A stretch of DNA of 64,000 nucleotides from Cellulophaga sp. F20128 (GCF_023015805.1 NZ_JALKBA010000004.1:1-64000); one strand, 5' to 3'. Positions 54,982 through 64,000 are shown, counted from the first letter of the stretch. The notes: generated from the sequence alone by a model not told the origin. A program made the numbers and translations.

Positions 54982-56973
54982 ATGAAAAATAAACTTCATT
55001 TCATTTTGGGTAATTTAAGAAACAAGATGTTCTATAAAATTTTTGTTGTGGTTTTTCTCATAACAGCCAACAATGTTAATGCACAAGATATAGTTCTTCA
55101 AGAAAGTGCGTTGGATAGTTTTGTTAAAATACCCACTGCAGAAGAGAAGTTTGAATACTTTTTTAAAACCTCCAATAGGTACAAAGAAAATTCAAACTTT
55201 GAATGGTTAAAAAACATTGACTCTATGATTGTTAAAGCAAAGTCGTCACAAGACAATGTTTCTATACAATACTATAAACTGCTTAAGGCCAATATTTATC
55301 AAGATTTTGTAGAATACGACAAAAGTATCGCAATTACAAACGAGCTTTATATCGAAAAGAAGGAATTGGATGATACGCTTAAAAGTACATTGTTGGATAT
55401 AATGGATGAAAATTATTCACAATTAAAATTATATGAAAAACAAATAGATATTCGGAAAGAGAAAAAGGAACTTGGCTTAACAAGTAATGTTTCTTTTTAT
55501 GATATTTATGCAGATCAAGGCCTTTACCAAAAAGCTAGAAGTGAATATATTCATGAAAAGAATAATTCTATAAATGAACAAGATTATTACGGTCAAGCAT
55601 TATACAATAATAATATTGGTAATTTCTTGCGACTAGATAAATCTATTCAGGTGGCCATAGAGCAATATACCGTTGCAAGGAAATACATTAACACCTATTT
55701 GGATACAATTACAAGACCCAAAACTCAAGATGAATTAATTAAAGGCATACTCTTATTGGGGATTATTGAAGGAAATATTGGTAAAAGTTATATGATCCTA
55801 AAAAGATATGAAGATGCTATATCACTTCTTGATTCTAGCCTGGTCAAAATAAAAAAGTACAATGTTGGTAAATATTCTCAGGATGCCGTAGAAAATTCTT
55901 TGGACCTCGCCAATTGTCATCTACAGATAGGTAACTTTGATGAAGTGATAAAGCTCATCGGTAATGATTTTAGAACTGTAAAGGCATCAAACACCTTACG
56001 TAAAAATCAACTTTTAGCCGTTTATTATGAAAAAAAAGGTGATTTCGAAACTGCCAATTTTTATCTTAAAAAGAATGAAAGATTCAATGATTCTATAAAG
56101 GTTAATGAGACATTAATTAAGCAACAGCAAATAGCTACAGTATTTGAAAAAGAGTTAGAAAATTCTGAAGGTATGCTTGATGAAAAACTTATTGAACTAG
56201 AAAATGCTAGGGTAGAGGGTCAGGCAAAAGATGAGCGAATGAGCTTAATTTTAATATCCTTAATTTTTACTTTGTTAGGTTTAGGTGGACTTGTATTTGC
56301 TTATATTAAAAGTATTAATAACCAGAGAGTTATTACAAAACAGAACCTTATAATAGAGAGCCAATTAACAGAAAAAGATTCCTTATTAAAAGAGATTCAC
56401 CACCGGGTAAAAAACAATCTTCAAATGGTTTCTAGTTTATTAAGTTTACAAACTAAGAATACCAAAAGTAAAGCAGCTATTATGGCCTTAGAAGAGGGTA
56501 AGAGTAGGGTTAAGGCTATGGCGTTAATTCATCAAAAACTGTATCAGAATGATGACCTTTCTGTTATTGAAATGCAAGGGTATATTGAAAGTTTGGTCAA
56601 TAGTGTGCAATCCGTGTTTAAAAAGGGAGGTCATAATATAACAATTACCATAGATGCTGAGGCGGTTGAATTGGATATTGATAGAGCCATTCCTTTTGGA
56701 TTAATTCTAAATGAATTAGTATCCAATTCTTTTAAGTATGCTTTTCCAGATAATGATGACGATGGGAAAATTTACATTCATTTGAGAAATACAGAAACTG
56801 GCGGTTTTTTTGAATATACGGACAATGGTGTTGGTTTACCCGATGACACCGACGAAAGAACCAATTCTTCAATGGGCATACGTTTAATGAATCGTTTGGT
56901 TAATCAATTACAATCCACATTAAATATAGATAAAACTACGGAAGGAGTTCGTTTTTGGTTCAATTTTAAATAA
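54982..56973 (+). CDS. TPR sensor histidine kinase, HisKA_2 type
   Basis: The 663-residue protein has a signal peptide (clearest if translation starts at ATG 55027, giving M-F-Y-K-I-F-V-V-V-F...N-V-N-A-Q), about six degenerate TPRs in the periplasm, one span near 419-441, a coiled-coil, the HisKA_2 box L-L-K-E-I-H-H-R-V-K-N-N-L-Q with phospho-His about 473, and an ATPase domain with N-E-L-V-S-N-S-F-K-Y-A and D-N-G-V-G-L. It resembles the kinase class that pairs with LytTR-like regulators. It lies beside one, in the middle of the menaquinone cluster. Confidence 0.88.
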   Translation: MKNKLHFILGNLRNKMFYKIFVVVFLITANNVNAQDIVLQESALDSFVKIPTAEEKFEYFFKTSNRYKENSNFEWLKNIDSMIVKAKSSQDNVSIQYYKLLKANIYQDFVEYDKSIAITNELYIEKKELDDTLKSTLLDIMDENYSQLKLYEKQIDIRKEKKELGLTSNVSFYDIYADQGLYQKARSEYIHEKNNSINEQDYYGQALYNNNIGNFLRLDKSIQVAIEQYTVARKYINTYLDTITRPKTQDELIKGILLLGIIEGNIGKSYMILKRYEDAISLLDSSLVKIKKYNVGKYSQDAVENSLDLANCHLQIGNFDEVIKLIGNDFRTVKASNTLRKNQLLAVYYEKKGDFETANFYLKKNERFNDSIKVNETLIKQQQIATVFEKELENSEGMLDEKLIELENARVEGQAKDERMSLILISLIFTLLGLGGLVFAYIKSINNQRVITKQNLIIESQLTEKDSLLKEIHHRVKNNLQMVSSLLSLQTKNTKSKAAIMALEEGKSRVKAMALIHQKLYQNDDLSVIEMQGYIESLVNSVQSVFKKGGHNITITIDAEAVELDIDRAIPFGLILNELVSNSFKYAFPDNDDDGKIYIHLRNTETGGFFEYTDNGVGLPDDTDERTNSSMGIRLMNRLVNQLQSTLNIDKTTEGVRFWFNFK

Positions 56974-56995
56974 ATTTGAATTAAAACAACTTATT

Positions 56996-57676
56996 ATGAA
57001 AATTACATTTCTTGGTCACGCTTCATTACTGTTAGAAATCAATGATAAAGTTATCTTAGTGGATCCATTTATTTCTGGTAATCCAAAAAATAATGGTAAA
57101 ATTGACAAAGACACTTTGCATCCTGACTACATTTTAATTACCCACGCCCATCAAGACCATGTTTTAGATGTAGAAGACATTGCGAAAAGGACAAAGGCAA
57201 CCATTGTTAGTAATTATGAAATCGCAACTCATTATGAAAATAAAGGACTTACAGTGCACCCAATGAATCACGGGGGCAGCTGGGCATTCGATTTTGGAGT
57301 GGTGAAATACGTAAATGCAATTCATACCTCTACTTTTGCCGATGGTTCAAATGGTGGTGTCCCTGGTGGTTTTGTACTTTCCACAAAAGAGAAAAGTATC
57401 TATATAGCAGGGGATACGGCGCTGACAATGGATATGAAATTGATTCCTATGTTTGCAAAATTAGATTTGGCAATTTTACCTATTGGCGATAATTTTACAA
57501 TGGGTGTTGACGATGCTATTATAGCCTCTAATTTTGTAGCCTGTGATACGGTATTGGGGTATCATTTTGATACTTTTGGATTTATAGAGATTGATCATAA
57601 ACTTGCCATACAAAAATTTAAAGCTGCTGGAAAACAATTACACCTCTTAGATTTTGGTGCAACTATTACCGTATAA
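56996..57676 (+). CDS. UPF0173-type metal-dependent hydrolase
   Basis: The 226-residue metallo-beta-lactamase-fold protein has T-H-A-H-Q-D-H near 49-55 (H50, H52, D54, H55), then N-H-G-G-S near 96-100, A-G-D-T-A near 143-147, and a final H in L-G-Y-H-F-D-T. It is an UPF0173/YtkL-like hydrolase; no substrate has been shown to my knowledge. It starts 22 bases after the kinase stop and 12 before menC, so it belongs to the same transcript as menC. Confidence 0.82.
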   Translation: MKITFLGHASLLLEINDKVILVDPFISGNPKNNGKIDKDTLHPDYILITHAHQDHVLDVEDIAKRTKATIVSNYEIATHYENKGLTVHPMNHGGSWAFDFGVVKYVNAIHTSTFADGSNGGVPGGFVLSTKEKSIYIAGDTALTMDMKLIPMFAKLDLAILPIGDNFTMGVDDAIIASNFVACDTVLGYHFDTFGFIEIDHKLAIQKFKAAGKQLHLLDFGATITV

Positions 57677-57688
57677 TTGAGTGGCTAA

Positions 57689-58738
57689 ATGAAAGCATTC
57701 TACAAAAAACATATTTTAACCTTTAAAAAGCCTAGTGGTACCTCTAGAGGGATACTTACTAAAAAAGAAACCTGGTTTATTATTTTACAAAAAAATAACA
57801 AATGGGGCATAGGAGAGTGCGGTATTTTAAGAAGTTTAAGCGTAGACGATGTTCCTGATTATGAAGAAAAAATAAAATGGACTTGTAACAATATTCATTT
57901 AGGTCTTGATTTATTATTAGAAAAATTAACAGCCTATCCAAGCATTCAATTTGGATTGGAACAAGCCTTTTTATCCGTTGATGCTGAAAATCCGTTTTTA
58001 TTATTCGAGAATGATTTTTCATTAAGAGAGGCAGGCATTCCAATAAACGGACTAATTTGGATGGGAGAAGAATCTTTCATGCATCAACAAATACAGCAAA
58101 AATTAAAAGAAGGGTTTCGCTGTATTAAACTTAAAATTGGCGCTATCGATTTTAAAAAGGAAATAGCGCTATTAAAGTCGATTAGAAAAATATATACCCA
58201 AGATGAAATAGAGCTCCGGGTAGATGCAAATGGAGCATTTACTGCAGTTGCCTTGGGAAAATTAAAAATACTATCTCGTTTAGATTTACATTCTATAGAA
58301 CAACCTATTCAACCAGGACGTTGGGAACAAATGCAAGGTTTGTGTAATGCAACACCTTTACCCATAGCCTTAGACGAAGAATTAATTGGTGTTTTTACTA
58401 TAACAAAAAAAGAAGAACTACTACAAACTATACAACCTCAATATATTATTTTAAAACCGAGTTTAGTCGGTGGGTTTAAAGGCTGCGAAGAATGGATAGC
58501 TTTGGCAGAAAAATACAATATAGGTTGGTGGGTTACAAGTGCATTAGAAAGCAATATAGGGCTTAATGCAATAGCACAATGGACGTATGGTTTGCAAAGT
58601 AAAATGCCACAAGGATTGGGAACAGGAGGGTTATACACCAATAATTTTGAGAGTCCGTTAGTGGTTGAAAAAGGAAAAATTTATTATCATAAAAATAAAA
58701 ATTGGAGACCCAATTTAATAGAAGAATTATGTACATAG
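57689..58738 (+). CDS. menC: o-Succinylbenzoate synthase
   Basis: MenC dehydrates SHCHC to o-succinylbenzoate. The 349-residue enolase-superfamily protein has the N-terminal cap domain, C-I-K-L-K-I-G (K-x-K near 147-149), L-R-V-D-A-N-G-A-F with a metal Asp, the later Glu in S-I-E-Q-P-I and Asp in A-L-D-E-E-L, and I-L-K-P-S-L-V-G-G with the second catalytic Lys. It lies 12 bases after the hydrolase gene. Its last 10 bases overlap the CPBP gene. Confidence 0.93.
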   Translation: MKAFYKKHILTFKKPSGTSRGILTKKETWFIILQKNNKWGIGECGILRSLSVDDVPDYEEKIKWTCNNIHLGLDLLLEKLTAYPSIQFGLEQAFLSVDAENPFLLFENDFSLREAGIPINGLIWMGEESFMHQQIQQKLKEGFRCIKLKIGAIDFKKEIALLKSIRKIYTQDEIELRVDANGAFTAVALGKLKILSRLDLHSIEQPIQPGRWEQMQGLCNATPLPIALDEELIGVFTITKKEELLQTIQPQYIILKPSLVGGFKGCEEWIALAEKYNIGWWVTSALESNIGLNAIAQWTYGLQSKMPQGLGTGGLYTNNFESPLVVEKGKIYYHKNKNWRPNLIEELCT

Positions 58739-59667
58739 AACAAGGGTATAAAAGAAAAACAAAAGGATTATGGCTGTATTTTGTCCTTCCCATAGGATTT
58801 ATTGCCTTAATGGTATTCAACTATATAGCGGTAAAAAACTCCCCTATAAATGTAGATGATATGATGAATCGGTTAATTGACCAATGGGGAAGAAACACCG
58901 TTTTTGCCATGAACTTAATTCCATTGGCTGTGGGGTGTTTTGTTGTGCTGGGGTGGACTAAATTAATTCAGCGGCAATCCATAACCTCCATAACTACTTC
59001 TAGGAAAAAGATTGATTTTAAAAGAATAGGATTTTCATTTGCACTTTGGGGTATCTTAACAATAACTTTATTTGCAATTGGCTATGCGCTTTCTCCGGCT
59101 GATTTTGTATTCAATTTTAGGCCTTTGCCCTTTGTTATATTGGCTATAATAAGCATCCTATTTATTCCCTTGCAAACTAGTTTTGAAGAGTACTTATTTC
59201 GTGGTCAAATGATGCAAGGATTAGGACTTCTTGCGGGCAACAGGCTTGTTCCCCTTACAATTACTTCTGTTTTATTTGGAGTTATGCATATGGCAAACCC
59301 CGAAGTAGGAACATTGGGTTATGGTATTATGGTGTACTATATTGGTACCGGTTTATTTCTAGGAATTATTACCTTAATGGACGAAGGCTTAGAGTTGGCT
59401 TTGGGTTTTCATGCGGCTAATAATTTAATTGGAGCCTTATTGGTAACAGCAGATTGGACCGTTTTTCAGACCGATTCTATATTTCTGGATGTAAGTAAGC
59501 CAGAGTTAGGTTGGGATATTTTTGTACCGATTTTAATCGTTTATCCCGCTTTATTATTTCTATTTGCGAAAAAATACAACTGGACCAATTGGAAAGAACG
59601 ATTAACAGGCAAAGTATTGCCCAAAGAACAGATACAGGAAGAACAACGTACCGATGCTGCATTTTAG
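58729..59667 (+). CDS. CPBP-family intramembrane metalloprotease
   Basis: The product has about eight spans and the CPBP motifs: E-E-Y-L-F-R (E153, E154, R158), H-M-A-N-P-E (H187) and H-A-A-N-N (H228). CPBP proteins are Rce1-like intramembrane proteases, some involved in peptide or bacteriocin self-protection. The start is set at ATG 58729; an in-frame ATG at 58702 lies deep in menC and would add nine hydrophilic residues. Ends overlap menC (10 bases) and menE (14 bases), so the three are one operon. Confidence 0.85.
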   Translation: MYIEQGYKRKTKGLWLYFVLPIGFIALMVFNYIAVKNSPINVDDMMNRLIDQWGRNTVFAMNLIPLAVGCFVVLGWTKLIQRQSITSITTSRKKIDFKRIGFSFALWGILTITLFAIGYALSPADFVFNFRPLPFVILAIISILFIPLQTSFEEYLFRGQMMQGLGLLAGNRLVPLTITSVLFGVMHMANPEVGTLGYGIMVYYIGTGLFLGIITLMDEGLELALGFHAANNLIGALLVTADWTVFQTDSIFLDVSKPELGWDIFVPILIVYPALLFLFAKKYNWTNWKERLTGKVLPKEQIQEEQRTDAAF

Positions 59668-60715
59668 TCAATTACATCCTGGTTTTAAATTAAACGGAAG
59701 AGCTTATACGTATCAAAGTTTAATTGAATTTGCCGTTGTCTTAGCTGAAAGAGAAAATTATGAAAAGGCGATAGGGTTATTTTTACTAGAATGGCTTTCT
59801 AAAGATTCTACGGTTTTAGTGCATACTTCGGGCTCTACAGGAGCTCCAAAACCTATTGTTTTAAAAAAGGAACATATGGTGAATTCTGCTATGGCCACAG
59901 CTTCTTTTTTTGAGTTAAAGCAAGGTGATACTGCCCTTTTGTGCTTGCCAGCAAACTATATTGCGGGTAAAATGATGTTGGTAAGAGCTCTAGTTTTAGG
60001 GCTTAATTTAGATTATGTCGATCCCAGTTCCACTCCTTTAGAAAAAACAACCTGCAATTACAATTTCTGCGCTATGATACCGCTGCAGGTACATGCATCC
60101 CTATCGAAATTAAATCAAGTAAAAAAGCTTATCATTGGTGGCGCTGCCGTTTCTTCAGATTTAAAAAGTAAGTTATTAAATATAGGTACTAGGGTGTATG
60201 AAACTTACGGGATGACAGAAACCATAACGCATATTGCAGTACAAGAAATTAATGCACCTATGTCAAGTTTTAAAGCACTACCCAATATTACTTTATCTGT
60301 AGATACGCGTAATTGTTTAGTAATATATGCGCCAAAAATTTCTACTCAGTTCATTACAACCAATGATGTGGTAACCTTAGTTTCTGAGACAGAATTTAAG
60401 TGGTTGGGGAGGTACGATACAATTATAAATTCTGGAGGAATTAAGTTAAATCCCGAGCAAATAGAAGCTAAATTATCAGATTTTATTCAGGATCCTTTTT
60501 TTGTATCCAGTCTACCAGATCCTATATTAGAAAACAAATTAATTCTAGTGATTGAAGGTTCTAAACCCAAAGAGGAACTTCACAGCAAATTGAAAAACGC
60601 TTCTGTATTTTCTACCTATGAAGTCCCTAAAGAAATCTATTTTCTTCCTGAGTTTGTTCGCACAGACACGGGTAAAATTAACCGTTACAAAACGGTAGCA
60701 TTGCTAAAATTATAA
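59654..60715 (+). CDS. menE: o-Succinylbenzoate-CoA ligase (short form)
   Basis: MenE activates o-succinylbenzoate with ATP and CoA. The 353-residue AMP-binding protein has H-T-S-G-S-T-G-A-P-K-P at 57-67, Y-E-T-Y-G-M-T-E-T, W-L-G-R-Y-D and the C-terminal catalytic K in D-T-G-K-I-N-R near 344. It lacks the first 100-130 residues of E. coli or B. subtilis MenE; this short form is, I believe, usual in Bacteroidota. It overlaps the CPBP gene by 14 bases and the convergent MFS gene by six. Confidence 0.9.
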   Translation: MLHFSQLHPGFKLNGRAYTYQSLIEFAVVLAERENYEKAIGLFLLEWLSKDSTVLVHTSGSTGAPKPIVLKKEHMVNSAMATASFFELKQGDTALLCLPANYIAGKMMLVRALVLGLNLDYVDPSSTPLEKTTCNYNFCAMIPLQVHASLSKLNQVKKLIIGGAAVSSDLKSKLLNIGTRVYETYGMTETITHIAVQEINAPMSSFKALPNITLSVDTRNCLVIYAPKISTQFITTNDVVTLVSETEFKWLGRYDTIINSGGIKLNPEQIEAKLSDFIQDPFFVSSLPDPILENKLILVIEGSKPKEELHSKLKNASVFSTYEVPKEIYFLPEFVRTDTGKINRYKTVALLKL

Positions 60716-61990
60716 ACTTTTGTTTCTTATTTGTATCCTATAAAAAACTACAGAAGCGAGTAATCCGATAAGTGAAAAGAAAGTCAACATTATAAATACA
60801 TGTTGGTGTCCTAATTCCCCTGGAGAATTATCTAATAAATACCCCATTAAAGGACCCGCAAAAATATCAGGTGTATAACCTACTAATGAAATAAGGCCTA
60901 CGGCTGTACCAGTTACCAAAAGTGGGATATGCCCTTCTTGCATTGTAGCAAAGTAAAGAGACCGTACCGCATAAACACCAGAAACAGTGATTAAGACAGA
61001 CAGAAGAAATAAAACCGTAGTATTTGGTGTAATAACTCCAGAAACAAAAAATAAAGCACCTAGGATGCTTAGAGCAAAACTAATAATCAGCCAAAGTGTT
61101 GTTTTACTTTTATCTGCTATAAAACCTATTGCAATACCTATAGCAGGTCTAATAAAAAGCAGCAAGGTTCCTATTTGTGCCGAACTTACTTCGTTGTAAA
61201 GCATAACTTCTTTAGCATAGAGTGAAAAAACATCGGTAATTTTATAACCAACATAGGCACACAAAATAATAACCATTAATAACCAAACAGCTGGAATTTT
61301 TAAAACTGCTTTAATTTGGTTTAGGGATATTTTTTGCAACTGTATTTCTTCCTCTTTTATGCTATCTGATTTTAGAAAAAACCAGACAAAAATTCCAATA
61401 CAGACCATAATAGTAGAAGTCGCCCAAACAATATAATTAAATGCTTCAGTTCTGTTGCCTAGACTCGCAGTTTCAATTTCCCCAACAATAAAGAACGAAA
61501 AAATAAGTACTCCCAATGCTCCAAATGATGCTCCTACCAAACCACGACCACCATCTAAAAAGCCAAAAGCCTTGCCTTGGGATTTTTTTCCTCCCCAAAC
61601 TCTGGTCGCTTTTATCATGGGTGCCCAAAACAAAAATATGGTTGTAAATCCCCAATATCCATATAATATTTTAAGAACAAAATAACTAGGATGAGCAGCA
61701 AAAACAATTCCGCCAAGCGCTGTAGAAAATAGAGCAGTGGCTATCAGTTTTCTGGGAGGGAACCTATCTGCAATGGGTCCGCCAAAAAGGTAAGACACCA
61801 TGGCAACAAAACCATACACTGCAAAACAGGTCCCTAGTTCTAAATTTGTCAGGTTAAATACCTCTAAAACTGTTGGTCTAAAAACCCTAGCCAATACAAA
61901 AGGGAGTATAAATACAGCCTCTCCTGATAAGATTAGGAGGAATAAGTAACGCCAATTGTGTTTTGCTTTAGAGTCGATAAATAATTTTAT
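60710..61990 (-). CDS. MFS transporter with atypical start
   Basis: This is a 12-span major facilitator protein of the type with two six-helix halves (L-F-G-G-P-I-A-D-R-F-P-P-R-K near 70-85, a loop rich in K/S/D/E in the middle). It probably moves a small organic anion. A start at TTG 61894 would give 394 residues but remove the first helix. The frame continues upstream through K-L-F-I-D-S-K-A-K-H-N-W-R-Y-L-F, ending at the stop of the carboxylase gene 18 bases from an ATA at 61990. With no ATG, GTG or TTG in that stretch, ATA is the best full-length start. The substrate is unknown. It follows the carboxylase and may share its transcript. Confidence 0.72.
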   Translation of the reverse strand: MKLFIDSKAKHNWRYLFLLILSGEAVFILPFVLARVFRPTVLEVFNLTNLELGTCFAVYGFVAMVSYLFGGPIADRFPPRKLIATALFSTALGGIVFAAHPSYFVLKILYGYWGFTTIFLFWAPMIKATRVWGGKKSQGKAFGFLDGGRGLVGASFGALGVLIFSFFIVGEIETASLGNRTEAFNYIVWATSTIMVCIGIFVWFFLKSDSIKEEEIQLQKISLNQIKAVLKIPAVWLLMVIILCAYVGYKITDVFSLYAKEVMLYNEVSSAQIGTLLLFIRPAIGIAIGFIADKSKTTLWLIISFALSILGALFFVSGVITPNTTVLFLLSVLITVSGVYAVRSLYFATMQEGHIPLLVTGTAVGLISLVGYTPDIFAGPLMGYLLDNSPGELGHQHVFIMLTFFSLIGLLASVVFYRIQIRNKSL

Positions 61991-62008
61991 TTTGGAGGTC
62001 CTTAGATT

Positions 62009-63637
62009 TTAAACTTGGATCACCCCCAAATTAAAAGGTTTTTCAATAGGAGCATGATTGGCAGCTTCTATACCCATAGCAATCCATTTCCGGGTATCTA
62101 GAGGATCTATTACGCCATCGGTCCAAATACGTGAAGCAGCATAATACGGAGATATTTGTGCATCGTATCTCGCTTTTACCTTATCAAATAACTCTTTTTC
62201 TTTCTTTTCGTCTATTTCTTCTCCTTTTTTTAATAAAGATGCTTTTTCAATTTGCATTAAAACTTTGGCTGCAGAATTGCCGCTCATAACTGCAAGTTCG
62301 GCACTGGGCCAGGCGGCAATTAACCTTGGATCATAAGCCTTACCGCACATGGCGTAGTTTCCGGCTCCATAACTATTGCCAATGACAATAGTAAACTTTG
62401 GAACAACAGAATTACTAACAGCGTTAACCATTTTAGCGCCATCTTTAATGATACCTCCGTGTTCACTTTTACTACCCACCATAAACCCAGTTACATCTTG
62501 TAAAAAGACAAGCGGAATTTTCTTTTGATTGCAATTGGCTATAAAACGTGTAGCCTTATCTGCGCTATCATTGTATATAACGCCACCAAACTGCATTTCT
62601 CCCTTTTGAGTTTTTACTAATTTGCGTTGGTTTGCTACAATACCCACGGCCCAACCATTAATACGGGCATAACCCGTCAGTATTGTTTTTCCGTAACCTT
62701 CTTTGTATTGTTCATATTCAGAGTCGTCTACCAAACGCTTAATAATTTCAAGCATATCATACTGGTCACTTCTCGATTTGGGTAAAATACCATAGATGTC
62801 TTGTGGATTTTCTTTGGGCTTTTTGGCTTCAACTCTATTAAATCCAGCTTTATCAAAATCTCCAATCTTACTGACAATATTTTTTATTTTATCCAAAGCA
62901 TCGGCATCGTCTTTCGCTTTATAATCGGTAACCCCAGAAATTTCACAATGTGTTGTTGCACCGCCTAAAGTTTCGTTGTCTATAATTTCACCAATCGCTG
63001 CTTTCACCAAATAACTTCCAGCTAGAAAAATACTTCCTGTTTTATCAACAATTAAGGCTTCATCACTCATAATGGGCAAATAGGCTCCACCAGCAACGCA
63101 GCTTCCCATGACCGCAGCAATTTGTGTAATTCCCATACTACTCATCACCGCATTATTTCTAAAAATACGACCAAAATGTTCCTTGTCAGGAAAAATTTCA
63201 TCCTGCAGTGGCAGGTAAACACCAGCACTATCTACGAGGTAAATTATAGGTAATCTATTTTCAATGGCAATTTCTTGGGCCCTCAAATTCTTTTTTCCGG
63301 TGATTGGAAACCAGGCACCGGCTTTAACGGTAGCATCGTTGGCGACAACAATACATTGTCTGCCTTGAACATATCCCATTTTTATCACAACACCTCCGGA
63401 GGGGCAACCCCCGTGTTCAGCGTACATACCATCGCCCGCAAAGGCTCCAATTTCAATAGAATCCGTATTGGCATCTAACAAATAGGCAATGCGTTCTCTA
63501 GCCGTCATTTTGCCTTTGGCGTGTTGTTTTTCAATTTTACTTTTACCACCTCCTAACTTTACCTGTGCCAGTCTTCGTTTTAAATCTGATAAAAGGAGTT
63601 TGTTGTGATCTTCGTTTTTATTGAATTTTATGTCCAT
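62009..63637 (-). CDS. Acyl-CoA carboxylase beta chain (carboxyltransferase)
   Basis: The 542-residue protein has both carboxyltransferase halves. The N-terminal half shows K-M-T-A-R-E-R-I, G-A-F-A-G-D-G-M-Y and V-V-A-N-D-A-T-V-K-A-G-A-W, and the second shows A-V-M-G-S-C-V-A-G-G-A-Y-L-P and G-N-S-Y-G-A-G-N-Y-A-M. It best fits methylcrotonyl-CoA/geranyl-CoA carboxylase beta, used in leucine or isoprenoid breakdown, although propionyl-CoA specificity is possible. The biotin-bearing alpha chain is not in the window. Stop at 62009 lies 18 bases from the presumed MFS start. Confidence 0.9.
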   Translation of the reverse strand: MDIKFNKNEDHNKLLLSDLKRRLAQVKLGGGKSKIEKQHAKGKMTARERIAYLLDANTDSIEIGAFAGDGMYAEHGGCPSGGVVIKMGYVQGRQCIVVANDATVKAGAWFPITGKKNLRAQEIAIENRLPIIYLVDSAGVYLPLQDEIFPDKEHFGRIFRNNAVMSSMGITQIAAVMGSCVAGGAYLPIMSDEALIVDKTGSIFLAGSYLVKAAIGEIIDNETLGGATTHCEISGVTDYKAKDDADALDKIKNIVSKIGDFDKAGFNRVEAKKPKENPQDIYGILPKSRSDQYDMLEIIKRLVDDSEYEQYKEGYGKTILTGYARINGWAVGIVANQRKLVKTQKGEMQFGGVIYNDSADKATRFIANCNQKKIPLVFLQDVTGFMVGSKSEHGGIIKDGAKMVNAVSNSVVPKFTIVIGNSYGAGNYAMCGKAYDPRLIAAWPSAELAVMSGNSAAKVLMQIEKASLLKKGEEIDEKKEKELFDKVKARYDAQISPYYAASRIWTDGVIDPLDTRKWIAMGIEAANHAPIEKPFNLGVIQV

Positions 63638-63728
63638 TCGTGTGATATTTCATTTGAGTATAAAGATAAGCTGAATAATATATATGAGATTCATTAACTT
63701 TGATAAAATTAGAACTAAGAGAAATAAA

Positions 63729-64000
63729 ATGACACAAAAAATACGTTGGGGAATAGTGGGCTTGGGAAATATAGCAGAAAAATTTGCTCAGGACCTAAGT
63801 GTAGTCAAGGATACAGAATTGGTATCTGTAGCCTCCCGAAGTAGGGAGAAGGCTGAAAAATTTGCATCGAAATACAATGTAAAAAATGCGTATGATAGTT
63901 ATACCAGTTTGTTTCATTGTACCGAAGTGGATGTTATTTATATTGCCACTCCACATACCTTACACGCTGAGTTAAGTATTGAAGCTATGAGTTGTGGTAA
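63729..64000 (+). CDS. Gfo/Idh/MocA-family oxidoreductase (5' part)
   Basis: Only the first 90 codons are present; the gene runs off the window. The N-terminus is a Rossmann NAD(P) site: R-W-G-I-V-G-L-G-N-I-A near 6-16, E-L-V-S-V-A-S-R-S near 31-39, and D-V-I-Y-I-A-T-P-H near 69-77. It resembles glucose-fructose or inositol dehydrogenase-type proteins. It is divergent from the carboxylase across 91 bases. Confidence 0.9.
   Translation, partial: MTQKIRWGIVGLGNIAEKFAQDLSVVKDTELVSVASRSREKAEKFASKYNVKNAYDSYTSLFHCTEVDVIYIATPHTLHAELSIEAMSCG

Noticed and set aside
58702-58728. Earlier ATG for the CPBP gene
   Set aside because: It adds nine hydrophilic residues inside menC; the start at 58729 leads directly into the basic N-terminus before the first span.

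Overview
The window is an AT-rich, densely coded piece of chromosome from a member of the Bacteroidota, most likely a (probably marine) Flavobacteriaceae. Four things point there: a type B type-IX-secretion C-terminal domain (9040-10905), many short lipoproteins with a Cys lipobox, promoters of the Bacteroidota form TTG-N19..21-TAnnTTTG with no Shine-Dalgarno signal, and family-typical genes (YtxJ bacillithiol-system protein, DUF2853, CvfB, a menaquinone cluster containing a SPOR protein). I cannot name the genus. I saw no rRNA, tRNA, CRISPR array, intact insertion sequence, prophage or plasmid gene. The one structural RNA is a small SRP RNA at 23051-23150.

Layout. 1-567: non-coding, with diverged copies of a palindromic element. 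0.6-4.4 kb: phnA, pcm, smpB, two small lipoproteins and a TetR regulator. 4.5-7.7 kb: clpB, divergent from a ytxJ-like gene. 7.7-15 kb: a lipoprotein, a T9SS-B adhesin-like protein, a secreted esterase with fahA, and glyA. 15-20 kb: a regulatory block with a NarL-type response regulator and its TPR histidine kinase, a lipoprotein made of five 17-residue acidic repeats, and a LytTR protein with a degenerate receiver. 20-24.8 kb: a beta-helix lipoprotein, a thioesterase and glutaminyl cyclotransferase, then SRP RNA, an SDR and a transaldolase-family gene. 24.8-33.8 kb: a cysteine-less thioredoxin-like lipoprotein, an ABC-F protein, a fasciclin protein, pheT and leuAB. 33.9-47.4 kb: a TPR-like protein, an RluA-type synthase, panB, a secreted peptidase/acylase, sdaA, dnaK, an ADPRM-like phosphoesterase and small enzymes. 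47.4-60.7 kb: menI, menF, menD, menA, menC and menE, interleaved with accessory genes and a LytTR/histidine-kinase pair. 60.7-64 kb: an MFS transporter, an acyl-CoA carboxylase beta chain and the start of a Gfo/Idh/MocA oxidoreductase.

How the genes work together. The clearest pathway is menaquinone synthesis: isochorismate synthase, MenD, MenC, MenE, a MenI-type thioesterase and MenA are all present, but menB and menH are not in the window. Proteostasis is represented by clpB and dnaK, which share a promoter layout (short inverted repeat, then a -24/-12-like element) suggesting common stress control. Amino-acid metabolism includes glyA, sdaA, fahA and leuAB.

I did not find a clear defence or mobile system. 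The most unusual items are the mosaic repeat lipoprotein next to the 15-20 kb signalling genes, the LytTR gene with a 9-bp inverted repeat ahead of it, the shared clpB/dnaK promoter layout, the bacterial ADPRM-like lipoprotein, the redox-dead thioredoxin-like lipoprotein, and an MFS gene whose only plausible full-length start is ATA.
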